Below are positions 1 to 10,063 of a stretch of 64,000 bases of DNA, piece after piece. The notes beneath the pieces were generated by a model. The model was not told where the DNA came from, made no database searches, and saw nothing but the letters and a program-made list of their open reading frames with translations. How positions within the stretch are numbered: the stretch's first letter is position 1; each line of letters starts with the position of its first letter. The stretch comes from Chlorocebus sabaeus. Lineage: Eukaryota; Chordata; Mammalia; Primates; Cercopithecidae. Location of the stretch: assembly GCF_047675955.1 (NCBI RefSeq), contig NC_132929.1, positions 36,324,421 through 36,388,420 on the forward strand. Direction: 5' to 3'. The position numbers and the translations under genes are program-made.

Positions 1-205
1 GAGGGCTCCTATGTGTTGAGTACTATTCCAAGAACTTTACATGTATTTTCTGTTTATTCTTTAAAATAATCTTTTGAGATTGTTCCAATTATTATCCCTA
101 TCATAGTAAAGGAAAATGAAGCACAGAGAGCTTATGCAATATGTTAGTATGTGTTGGAATCAACATTTGAACCCACACACTTTGAGTGTGGAGTGGCTCC
201 TTGTG
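1..205 (-). mobile_element. MIR SINE fragment, minus strand
   Basis: The order of phrases matches an inverted MIR: a gtgttgagtactattcca stretch like the MIR tail, then the core (attattatccctat), then the cagagagctt and tttgaacccacac segments that mirror the tRNA-like head. It is diverged and cut by the window edge. MIRs are inactive mammal-wide tRNA-derived SINEs. The match to the family is clear but the exact subfamily is not. Confidence 0.75.
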
Positions 206-409
206 TTTTATCCAGGTATTCGGGCTCTCCAGGTCTCGTGATGGGACAGACGCCCATTGCTTCCTGGTCAGACTCAGTAGCTTTCCCTATTGTTTGACTT
301 TAGGACTCTGATGCTGTGTCCTACCTAGTCTTAGGGACCTTCTTGAACATTGGCCCCATCTTCTCTAATGCTGTGGCCGGTTTAATAGGAACTCCCATAT
401 CTGAGTACT

Positions 410-540
410 GTGTCTCTGGAAGGTGAGCTTCTTAAGAAAAGACTGTGTCTTGCTTAATTTCTAATTGTGAGTACCTGGAGGCATACATGAGCCATAGCAG
501 GTGTTTAAGAAAGGTTGGTGTGTGTTGACTGAATGAATGA
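410..540 (+). mobile_element. L2 LINE 3' end, plus strand
   Basis: This is the typical L2 3' terminus: a ggtgagcttcttaagaaaag and gactgtgtctt segment, then catagcaggtgtttaagaaa, ending in a tgaatgaatgag run. Only about the last 130 bases of the LINE are present, so it has no coding capacity. Confidence 0.8.
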
Positions 541-1137
541 GGGTCCCACCACTTTCTGGTGAACACTGTGCCTGAGATCCTCTGGCCACCCTCCCAGAGA
601 GGCACTCCTAGGTCCTGGCTCCCTCGTCCAGACTCCTCACACTGGGCCCTTCATGATAGCTCTGTAGCTTCATCTGCCTGTGCTTGGCGAGTTCCACCTG
701 GCTAGGTGATGCTTCTAAAATTAAACAACTATCAATCTGTGAATGGTAAAGCTTATGCATTCAGATTTTATCAAAGCAGAAAGCAAGCACATTTTACAAG
801 GAAAAAGGTCTTTCTGATTAGCGATTATAAAATTGACTTAATTTCAATCTAATTTACCATATTCAGAAGTGCCACATTCGGAATTGGAATGGGCACTTTT
901 AATTATCTTAGGAGCTCAGGCAGTTCAATGTCTTCTTTTCCCCCGATTTCAGCTTAGCGCAATGCCAGCACCCCTCTCTTTCCCACTCTCACATGGGTCT
1001 TTCTCCGTATTTTCTGTGCTTTTATTACCTGGACTGTGTATTTGCTGATTAATTATGTGTAACTTAGTGATATGCATCATGGTGCTCAATTGTTATTTAA
1101 TTCCTGCTTTGTTAGTTCATGGTACCCATGTTTCTAT
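541..1137. other. Unique non-coding sequence
   Basis: No repeat family, exon or RNA gene is recognised. The stretch contains a pyrimidine-rich patch around 968-990 and AT-rich sequence after 1020, and it ends at the target site of the next L1. Confidence 0.5.
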
Positions 1138-1438
1138 CTCCCATGACATTTTTTTTTTAATTTTTAATTTTTGTGAGTACTTAGTAGGTGTATATATTTA
1201 TGGCCTAGATGAGATGTTTTGATGTAGGCATGCAATATGTAATAATCACATCATGGAAAATGGGGTGTCCATCTCCTAAAGCATTTATCCTTTGTATTAC
1301 AAACAATTCAATTATAATCTTAGTTCTTTTAAGATATATAATTAAATTATTTTGACTATAGTCACCTTGTTATGCTGTGAAATACTATGTCTTACTCTTT
1401 CTAACTATTCTTTTTTGTAGCCACTCCCATGAAAATTT
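1138..1438 (-). mobile_element. 5'-truncated L1 3' UTR with target-site duplication
   Basis: Read on the minus strand this is an L1 3' UTR of L1PB/L1MA age, ending in the ctactaagtactcacaaaaa motif and an A-tail (the T-run at 1149-1170). Direct repeats flank it: ctcccatgacattt at 1138-1151 and ctcccatgaaaattt at 1424-1438. That is the target-site duplication expected of target-primed reverse transcription. The inserted part is only about 270 bp, with no ORF1 or ORF2. Confidence 0.88.
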
Positions 1439-1745
1439 CTTGACAAGAGATCATTGTGACTTGTGCCTCTTGGGATCTAGTCACTTGAGAACTGGTTCCA
1501 TGGTGCTTCGGGAAAGGCCGTGAAATTTCATCAAAGACTACGTCCCTCAAATAAACCTAATTAAATGTCCTCCACTGGGTCATTCATACAAGTGAAGTGG
1601 AGGGGAGGCCATATAGAGCAGTCTCCAGGCAGAATTGTGGTCAGAATTGTAGAAATTCTGGTCACGAAGGACAGGTAAGAAAGGCAAGGGGTGAATGGTA
1701 GTGGTGGTGGTTTGGGGGGCACACAACATTTTTTGAATCGCCACA
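1439..1745. other. Unique non-coding sequence
   Basis: No repeat or gene is recognised. A short G/T-rich tract lies at about 1696-1722. The open frame on the minus strand here is short and has no recognisable domain. Confidence 0.45.
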
Positions 1746-1747
1746 TC

Positions 1748-1945
1748 GACGAGGCACTAGGCGAAATGATTTACACACTTGACTTCACTTCATCATCTGC
1801 ATAACCCTCAGATGTTGACATAATACTGCCTCCCCTTCTACCCATAATTAAGGCCATATAGTTATTACATGATGGGGTTGGGGTGTGACTCCAGGTTTAC
1901 CTGACTCCAAAATGATACTGTTTCCCCTATGCTGCTTTCAGACTC
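1748..1945 (-). mobile_element. MIR-like fragment, minus strand
   Basis: A diverged inverted MIR pattern is visible: a gaggcactaggcgaaatgat segment, an ataatactgcctcccc core, a block where the gaggaaactga and ttgcccaa segments have decayed, then gactccaaaatgatactg and ctatgctgctttca, which mirror the 5' head. Drift is heavy, so the call is moderate. Confidence 0.5.
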
Positions 1946-2139
1946 GCCTACACTCTTCACTGCATGCACTGTCCAGAATCGCCCTTTGCGTTCAGAATGA
2001 AGGAAATGAAGGTTAATGGGAAGTCATGCTGGCAAGTCTAATAAATGAATGGGGTCAGGACCAATGGAGAAGGAAAGTGGAAATGTCTACGTTCTTTGTT
2101 GTCTTGGGATTGCAAAAACGAAGGAGGCAAAGGGTTCTA

Positions 2140-2230
2140 AGCAGGTCATTAAAGGCCGGTGTTGAGCACCTACTGTGTGCAAGGCAGTTTGCCACGGCAC
2201 AGGGCACAAACAGAATCGGGACAAGGTCAT
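2140..2230 (-). mobile_element. Short MIR/L2-type tail fragment
   Basis: The segment gttgagcacctactgtgtgc at 2160-2179 matches the inverted 3' end shared by MIR and L2 elements. Too little is left to choose between the families. Confidence 0.4.
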
Positions 2231-2439
2231 ATTATCCAGGCTCCAGCCTATGTGAAAGCCAGCTGGGCCAACAGAACTCATTTCCCTTTCGTTGCTGCTG
2301 AAAAGTCAGCATCCAATCATCTCTTGAAAGACCAAGCCAAGGTAGTTCCTCAGCCTTGCTTTGCGTGGGCCCCGCCTACAGCCTCGTCTGCACGTGCCTC
2401 CCGTGGGGCTGCAGACGCGCCACTGTGTCTAGGGGCTGG

Positions 2440-2850
2440 CGGGTGTGCGGGAGAGGAATCCAGACTTCAGGCAAGCAGGGGGTTAATAGCTCATAAAATA
2501 AAACCCTCTACACAAAAATGTTATTTTAATTGTATTACATTGAGGAGCCCTGAGGGTCGTGGGGTAGATAATCAAAAAGGACAAGGAGGAAATTAAAAAA
2601 GGGAAGAAGGCAATCAAAAAGGCCATTTAGGAGAGGCCCTTAATCCTCAATAGAAAGAACACTAATTATACTACAGAATCTCCTTATAATTAACCCTGAT
2701 ATAAAGTGTTTTTTGAGCAGTAATAACTTTCACATTCGCAATCATTTTGATCGCAAACTCCTGTGAACGCCTCACAAACAGCAGCTCTCACAGGTTGGCT
2801 GGTTTTTGTCCCCAGCAAGCCGGGGGATTACACTGCTGTTCATAACGAAA
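2440..2850. promoter_or_regulatory. Candidate developmental cis-element (AT-rich, homeodomain motifs)
   Basis: This repeat-free block carries closely spaced TAATTA-type homeodomain cores (ctaattata near 2672, ataattaacc near 2697), several TCF/LEF-like atcaaaaagg sites (2572-2580 and 2613-2622) and taatcctc at 2641-2648. Flanking sequence is repeat-decayed, which makes the motif clustering stand out. That this is an enhancer is inference: neither conservation nor chromatin state can be seen here. It could simply be AT-rich unique DNA. Confidence 0.35.
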
Positions 2851-3933
2851 AAGACAAATATTTCTGCCCTCAGCTAAGTCCACTGCTTCATTGAACTCAG
2901 CCCATTGCTTTCATTTTGTTTTGTTTATTGGCAAGAATAGCTCGAAAGTCAACCATCCTTGTGCCTCCTATCACTTCTTTGCAATTGCTTCCCTATGCTC
3001 GTTTTTAACCTTTAATATGACTTGGAATATCCCACGGTTGCAAAACCCACCCACTGAATTCCCAACATACCTTCCTTAGTGAACAGACCCCTGCTTAGAT
3101 TTACCTACACTCCTGGGGCACACATTGCTGTAATAGTTCTTAATGTTTCCAGACAAAAGCAAGGATTCAGACGGACTCTGCTCAAATCCCGGCCAAAATA
3201 AGAGCCGCACATTCCTCTCGCTGACAGCTGATCCCTTATGAACCAAAGCTCCAAATTGTCAACTACAAAATTTTAGATTCAGAACAGAACAAGGGAAGAA
3301 TGCAGACAGTTATAGATTTCAGGGGTCCCAGGGTATCCAGAGACAAAGCAACTGGGACCAGTGCACAAAGGGAGAAGGGCCTGGAACAGGTTGTTTGGAA
3401 CTTAAAAAAAATGGCCTGAAAGTGAAAAGAATCTGTCCCTGTCCTTACACGAACCAGCCATCGCTCTTATCCTACCTAGTAAGAGAAGGAGCAGGATCTC
3501 AGATCCCATGAGATCCCTGGGGAGATAGTTTCAATGGAGCACCTGCCTGCCAAGTGAAACTGTAGGAGAGGTTCACGGGCACTCCTGACATTCACAGCAC
3601 TCTGAAGGTATTCGTCTCCTCTGAATGCACTCCTGGACCTGGCTTCACCTCCTCCTGGCAAATACACAGTGGACGTGTTTGAAAGGTCTGCCTGCTCACA
3701 ATGGGCTCCATCCCCACTTTAACTCAGAGACTGGGACACCAAAGTTTGTGAAACATTGAGCCTAGCATTTTTCCTCTGTATCAAAAGAACGAATGCCAAA
3801 GGAATTCTTCCATTTTTCCTTGCATGTTATTGGAACTAAAAACCTTACTTCTATTTCCCATCCGGGTGACTATCCTTCATGTAGAATTTAACAAGATAAG
3901 AAGATGCTTCCTTTTTTGCTTTTTATTTATTTA
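2851..3933. other. Unique non-coding sequence
   Basis: No repeat, exon or RNA gene is recognised over about 1.1 kb. All open frames are under 70 codons and none resembles a known domain. Confidence 0.45.
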
Positions 3934-3976
3934 TCTTTTTAGAATCAGGTCTCATTGTGTCGCCCAGGCTAAAATA
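3934..3976 (-). mobile_element. Alu-like remnant, minus strand
   Basis: The segment tttttagaatcaggtctcat followed by tgtgtcgcccaggct matches the inverted 3' part of an Alu arm, but it stops after about 43 bp. It is either a tiny Alu/FLAM remnant or a chance look-alike. Confidence 0.4.
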
Positions 3977-4424
3977 CTTTTTTTGCTTTGTAAACAGAAT
4001 CTATAACCAAGAGACAAATATTCTCTTACCATTCAACAATATTAAGTATCTGCAATATACCCACCCTCCCAACTCACCCTTGGACCTAGGCAATACAGGA
4101 TAGGAATTATATTGACCCTGCTTGTGTAGCGACTAGGTTGCTCCTCTTCAGTTACCTATTCAGTTGAATAACAAGTTACAGCTCATTAACACAGAAAAAC
4201 ATAGGACATTAGCTCATTTCCACTTAAAAAATATCCCTACTAAATAAATCATCATTCATGTCATCCAAAATACCTACAGAGACACACAATTCACTTATAA
4301 AGTTGAATGAGTGGATTAAAAATGAAGAAAAGGTTGTAAGTCTCCCATTTAAAAAATGTTATAAGTAAAATGCATTTACCAGTAAAATACACTAAAAGGA
4401 TCTGCAGGAACATCCCTGCTCCAT
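3977..4424. other. Unique AT-rich sequence
   Basis: The stretch is AT-rich, with several short A-runs at 4225-4360. No feature is recognised. Confidence 0.4.
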
Positions 4425-4600
4425 TCATTAATGCAACAAGTATATGCCAAGTGCTATTCATTTCTCAACACCTAAGGGTTAGCCAGGCACAGATCCTGCC
4501 CTAAAAAAACTTAAAGTGTAGTAGCGGAGGTAACTCGCATTTGCATATCATTCAACTGCAAGACAGAGTGTGAACAGTACTATAAGAAAGGTGCAGATTT
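4425..4600 (-). mobile_element. L2 LINE 3' fragment, minus strand
   Basis: The inverted L2 3' end is seen in order: attaatgcaacaagtat, tgccaagtgctattca, gccaggcacagatcctgccc, aaacttaaagtgtagtag, and then agtactataagaaaggtgca. The order and spacing fit L2, with about 20-25% drift by eye. Confidence 0.7.
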
Positions 4601-5119
4601 TTTAAAACTTTATATAATAATAAAATTATAATATAAGTGTAAGACATTATTAATGGCATCTGGTAGAGGTCTCCCCTTGAGTTATCCCATCTGAACACAG
4701 AGCAAATACTTTGTTATATCCACAGGCGGGATATTTACAACTCCCTTTGTTGGGGTTTTATTCTAGGTGTAATTGCCATTAGCAGGATGGGAGCTGGAAG
4801 CCAATAGAGGCTGACGCTGATGTTGATCTTTACCTCCCAGTTTTTGGTGTCCCTTCCTTTGAGAGGACGGGCCCTAACATTGGGCTCCCTCTCACACACC
4901 TCCCACCCCACCCCACACCATATTCTGAGTTCCTCCCACCTCTGTTCTGTTCCATCAAAACGTCATTGCCAAAGAGCCTCACGGATGTCACGAAAGAGGA
5001 CAACACATTAACTGGAAATGCTCAGTCTCACTTTCCTTATTCCAACTTCCAATGATACATGTTTTAACAGAGTGTTCTGGAGATGAGTCTTTAGCCAAAA
5101 GAAACTACATCTTAGGAGA
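4601..5119. other. Unique sequence with C-rich patch
   Basis: AT-rich at 4600-4660, then a C-rich patch at 4898-4922. No gene or recognised repeat is present. Confidence 0.4.
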
Positions 5120-5295
5120 GGTGGAGACAACAGAGTCAGGAGTCCTGGATTCTAGTCCCAGATTAGTCACTCAATATAGTATCCTTGGACAAATCTGCTT
5201 ATGTACCTGACCCTCCATTTTCTCCATTGTTAGACTTCACCAATAGCAGACTCCCAATGTTCTGAGTATGTAAAATGCAATATAAAGCTCTCATG
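5120..5295 (+). mobile_element. MIR/MIR3 SINE, plus strand
   Basis: The MIR head and core are in forward order: gagtcaggagtcctggattc, tagtcccagattagtcactc, ccttggacaaatctgctta, then ccctccattttctccattgt. The tail has decayed. The spacing fits MIR or MIR3. Confidence 0.7.
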
Positions 5296-6169
5296 AATTA
5301 TGCAAATACATTTAAATACAATCATGAGAGGGAATTTTAGTGAGGTGCAAGGGAATCTTTTTGACAGGAATCTTGTCTGTATTACCTTGAGTCAGGAAGG
5401 TTTGTCCTGAGGCAAGACCTGTGCCAACCAAAATGGCATTGACTCCAACCCAACTGGATTGTAATCATTTATACAGTTGTTAGTTGATTTGTTCTTCTGT
5501 GTATTAAATCTAAAATACGAAGTCTAATCCAACTTATACTTTATGTGGTCAGGTTTAGGGATGGTATTTTCTGTGTAACATCTTACCTCTCTGCTTTAAG
5601 GCTAGCTGTGGACAATAGATTTAGTTTTTTAAAAAAATTGCTAGATTCCTTCTTTTCTGGTTCCATTTCTGGAAATAGCAACACTTAGCAGCACTAAATC
5701 AAAGTGGTCCTTGTCACGACTTGTCCCTTGTCCCTTTTTACATTTATCTCCTGTTACGCTAGCACAAATAAAACCAAGAACAAGAGTAAACAGCGAATGT
5801 TGGTGAAGCAATTTTTGAAAGTAGACTGCGGTATCACTTTTAAATAGCCCACAGTTCCAAACGAGGCTGCAAGCATCTTGTCTTCCTTCAGTTGACTGCA
5901 GAAGAAGATGTGCACTAGATGATGCTGGAAGGTTTTCCTCTATACAGGAAGATGGCTTTCCTCCCACATGGTTTCAGGTGTGCACACAAGACCCTCGGAC
6001 GTGACTGTTAGCGGCTGGCAACTTTGAGGTTACCAAGGACCGTAGGAAATGCCATTCTTCTCATTCTGAAGAACTGTATTTGGCCAAATGGTCTTAACCT
6101 TTTATAGTCTGATTTCTTTTGTGGTTGTCATATCTTCCAATTAATTTAAACCCACCATTCTTTCTTTAA
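5296..6169. other. Unique non-coding sequence
   Basis: No repeat family is recognised. A 108-codon open frame lies on the minus strand at 5641-5967, but it has no domain-like features and no sign of splice or codon structure, so I treat it as chance. Confidence 0.4.
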
Positions 6170-6530
6170 AATATAGAAATAATACATGCTGGCTGGAAAA
6201 ATCTTAAAAAATACAGTAGTATGTAGAATACATATCAAAGGAGCTTTTCACTTCCCCTGCATTCCTTAGTCCCTCTCTTCTCTTTTGAGGTCAAACTTTT
6301 AAATGTAACCTTTTCTAGGCTACTTTCTGTGCTTTAAATATATGCTTAAATACAGATGCACGTATGTGTGTGCTCACTTATATTTTTCTTTGCATGTTTT
6401 TCTGCAATCATTTCATTTTACTTAATACTATATCATGGATTCATTTCCAAGTCAATATATCTATATTTGGTTACTTTCTAACACTGTTTAGTATTACAAG
6501 GAATAAATAGAAAGGTATATTACAACATGA
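6170..6530. mobile_element. Probable ancient L1M-type fragment
   Basis: The phrases aaataatacatgctggctgg, acttaatactatatcatgga and catttccaagtcaatatatc resemble a diverged L1ME-type block common in mammalian genomes. Orientation and subfamily cannot be fixed by eye. Confidence 0.4.
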
Positions 6531-6609
6531 AAACTTTGTATTTCAACAAAATCTCAGTGAGCTATTCATATAGGAAAAGAATGTTTCTTTTGACAGACAG
6601 GATGGTATT

Positions 6610-6785
6610 TTCATTGCTTCTTTTGAAAAATACTTTTATAAGTCCAGGGGTACAACTGGTTTGTTACATAGGTAAACGTGTGTCGGGGGGTTGTCGTACA
6701 AAATATTTCATCACTCAGGTATTAAGCCTGATACCCTTAGTTATTCTTCCTAATCTTCTCCTTCCTCCCACCTTCATTGCTTCTT
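6610..6785 (-). mobile_element. 5'-truncated L1 3' UTR with target-site duplication
   Basis: Read on the minus strand this is the terminal 150 bp of an L1 3' UTR; on the plus strand the phrases ggtacaactggtttgttaca, tttcatcactcaggtattaa and cttctccttcctcccacc are diagnostic. The 13-bp direct repeat ttcattgcttctt is perfect at 6610-6622 and 6773-6785, so the insertion ends are defined. The tail at 6623-6640 has lost its pure A-run. Confidence 0.88.
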
Positions 6786-8396
6786 AATAATAATCTGTCA
6801 TATATTGAGGCTAACCCAGTAAGCAGGAAAGCAGCCCAGCATTTCTAACTCGAGAAGCTTGTGAACTCTGGCCAGCCATATGGAGTAAAACTCTCAGTGA
6901 TGATGAATAAGGTCATTTAAGCAGGTGTGTCTAGAAAAGAATGATGCCCCAAACCCCCAAACAATACCCTTGAATTTCACCAACAAAAATTCATTCCTTT
7001 GGTCTAAACACGGCCAATACTAAGCGTTCTGTTTAAACATGCATATGTGTTTGGGATAAGCAACAATTTAGTTTGTGGGATGCTTTCCTTTCCAGAAAAC
7101 ATGATTCAATCTGAGAACACTGTTTCTGGTGAAAGAAGATTCTAACACAGGGGAGAGGGAGACACAAAATAGAGAAGATGTACTGAAAGAAGAAAACAGA
7201 AAAAAGTCAAAACAGCAAGGATTCCAAATTAGCTGAAGAATTAGTCCCCTGCCTAGAGATGGCCGCAACTGCTAAGAGGCAACGTTAACTTCAGGTGAAT
7301 AACATTAGATCTTTTAGAAAGGTAAGTCGTTTCTTTGGTGAACTAGAACAGAGGAGGCAAATAGAGCAAGCACACCAATACCCCCACTCCTTGTTTACAG
7401 CAGACATCACTAATCTATTGTGGGATTCTCGGTACTCCAGGCAGCCACTACCAATTGACTGCTGTTAGTGCCCAAAATGAAACACAATTTGTCATTCAGT
7501 CATGGCAGTCATCGTCTCCATTATTAGCAACCATGAGTTTGAATTTCACAAGTAGACGTGAATTGCATAAGCTTAAAGTTGCTGTCAGGGTTCTTTTTCA
7601 GCCAAGTATCTGCAGAGGAGGACACATCCCAGGGAAAATAGGAGGTCTCTATTAGCTAATGAATTAGGATCCTGCCATACCAGACTAGAAGCTCCAAGTA
7701 GGCAAAGAGAGAGCATTGGGTATCCAACCTCTTAGAGGCTGAGTTGAATGGTCATCTAAATCAACTCTGCTATGGAATAGGATGCATCTCTAGCACAGGC
7801 TGGGTATACAGAGTTTTCAAGAATTTAAAAAAGACGTTGCCTTAAAATGTCTTATTTGGATAGGGCCATTTCTGCATATACACCCCCAAATTAGATTATT
7901 TTTAAAAGGTTCTATTATCTAAAAATACTATGTAACATTTTAAAATATAGTAACCATCAAGGAAAACAGAGACTGAATCTAACAGGAAGAGGATGTGAGT
8001 GTCAAATTGCTGGATTATATAAGATGGAAAGGTAGGTGCGGGTGAGCCAGCACCTTCCAGATTCCTGAGAGGCAGCAAAGTCAGGGTGCCTGTGCAGAAG
8101 TCAGGCCAAAGCTTTTCTCTCTGTGGGAAACCTTCGGCAAACAGTCAGTTCCCTGGGCTCAGGACACACCACATCTAGCACCACATTTCAGGAGGCTTAC
8201 TTGGAGTTTCAGTGTAGAAGTTGCCCTCAAAAAAATTAAGCAAATTAATCTAGAAAGCCTGAACCTGATTTGGCCAGCTTAGTTCAACTGTGTCAGAGGG
8301 AGGTTGAGCAAGCCCTTCCAGCTTGTCTGAGATGTGATAATCATTCTCATTCTCTCTCTCTTAATCACTCGTACATATCCACCCACGGACATATAC
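6786..8396. other. Unique non-coding sequence
   Basis: About 1.6 kb with no recognised repeat, RNA gene or exon. The open frames present are under 70 codons. Confidence 0.4.
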
Positions 8397-8557
8397 ACGT
8401 GTACACACACCCCCCTCTACATAATCAACACATGAACACCTACGCAACCCTACATACCCTGACACATGAACACTTAAACATACTTACAATCACACACACT
8501 CACACCCACATACACTCACATACCTACAGCTACACACGCACACACACACTCACACGC
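8397..8557. repeat. Degenerate CA-rich microsatellite
   Basis: Imperfect (CA)n is interrupted by CT, CC and TA units. The purest part is at 8490-8555. Interruptions suggest an old, slowly mutating array. It creates a spurious Thr/His-rich frame on the plus strand, which should not be read as a gene. Confidence 0.9.
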
Positions 8558-9643
8558 TCCTATAAAGACTATCTTGTTATCACCCTTCAGAGATGCAGAT
8601 TCAAATATTGCCCCATCTCCCATCATAGTATTTTCTTTCGAAACAAAAACTACTTTCTTTTGACAGAAATCTCCATCTTCGAAAGGGACACTCTCATAAA
8701 CATCAGGCCTTGGGGACTGTGTGGAAAATAAGCACACACCTGCTCTGCGGCCGGCCCCTTTATTGCCAAGATGGCATTAGCCTGCTCCTCTGGAGGAATT
8801 CTGGCTCAGAACTTTTATAAATTGGACACTCAATTATGCTTCTTATGAGTTCCCTAATTTGGAAATGGAGCTAAATAAGGAAATGCATTAGTCAATGTCC
8901 TTCTCAACTCCTCCCCCACTCATATTTCAATCTTTTCCCCCCTGCTTTCTTGGGGTGATTTCTCTGAATTAGTAAAAATGACTGACTGTAGAGGCCAAAA
9001 ATGAGGCACAATATTGAGATGGGAATAAGGAAAGTGGAGGATAAGGACAGTGGAGGACACAAATGCCAGTCTTACATATGGGTATGACCAGTCTGTGTGG
9101 GTAAATCCCCAGGGCACACAGTTCTTGCGTGGGCCAAGCCAACACATGTCATGCCAGACTCCATTGAAGAGTGAGCAGTGTTACTGTGAGATACCAAGGA
9201 AATAACACAATTTCACACGAGATCTCTAGTTTTAATTAAAATGCAAATATTAATGTTGTCAATATTGGGGGATTAGAGAGGGTATTCCCCATGAATGAGT
9301 ACCATTAATGAGGAAGAAAAAAGACTATGATCTGAAAGTTAAAACTGTATGATCTCCAATAAAAGGGGATGGCAGAGATATGCAAAGTCACTTTATGGAG
9401 CTCCTGGAAGGCAAAATTTGACTGGAACCTACCTGAATTTACAAATCCATCAGAAAGAGGTATGATAATCAAGCATGGCCATGGAAGCAGAGAGAAAAGA
9501 GAGTTATGGAAACAAACATGGGCAATGGCCTGCTAGGATTTTTCAGCTCTAAGGACCCAATCAGTTGGTCCCAGTGGCTGGGAAGTTGAGTTGCCCAACT
9601 TATGTGTATCCAGCTATCTGCACACAGATGAGTAGTTGGAATA
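8558..9643. other. Unique sequence; octamer and TAATTAAA motifs near 9234
   Basis: No repeat or gene is recognised. At 9231-9260 the sequence has taattaaa directly followed by the perfect POU octamer atgcaaat and then attaat, an unusually tight motif cluster. This is a motif match only. Confidence 0.35.
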
Positions 9644-9770
9644 GGGGCAGAGAGAGAGAGACAGAGAGAGAGAGAGGACTGAGATGGGAATGAGGAAGGG
9701 AATAAGAAATGAAAGAGGGCAATAGAGTGGGAGGAGAGAGACAGAGAGTGAGATGGAGATGAGAGAGGTG
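9644..9770. repeat. GA-rich low-complexity tract
   Basis: Purine-only (GA)n runs at 9648-9676 and 9731-9768 are separated by G/A-rich spacer. The plus strand is almost pyrimidine-free here, so H-DNA or GAGA-type binding is possible but untested. Confidence 0.85.
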
Positions 9771-9885
9771 ACTCTTAATCCTTCATCAGCCTCTTGAGCT
9801 TCTCAGAAGATGAACATCTCTCTGTGCTCAGCAGGAATTTTAGTGTTTAATTACAGCTGCTGTTCATTCAACGTGACCGCTAAAT

Positions 9886-10063
9886 CAGTGTTCTCCAACT
9901 GAGGTCTTTGAGCCAACAGCATCAGCATCACCTGGAAATTTATTAAAATACAAACTTGAGTCTCACCCCAGTCCTACTGAATCAGAAACTCTGGAGATGG
10001 GGCCCAGCAATTTGTGTTTTAACAAGTTCTCTCAGTGATTCTGATACACGATGGGAACCACTA
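9886..10063. mobile_element. MER5-type hAT-Charlie MITE
   Basis: Terminal inverted repeats are visible: cagtgttctccaactg at the left and gggaaccacta at the right. The internal phrases agcatcagcatcacctgg, ctgaatcagaaactctgg and ggggcccagcaatttgtg are MER5A-like. Putative 8-bp target duplications cgctaaat (9878-9885) and ccctaaac (10064-10071) match at 6 of 8 positions. It is non-autonomous and encodes nothing. Confidence 0.85.

Noticed and set aside
8397..8557. CRISPR-like spaced repeat array
   Set aside because: Units are simple CA slippage products without unique spacers; the window is from a mammal.
8270..8731. 153-codon Thr/His-rich frame
   Set aside because: Its bulk is translated CA microsatellite.
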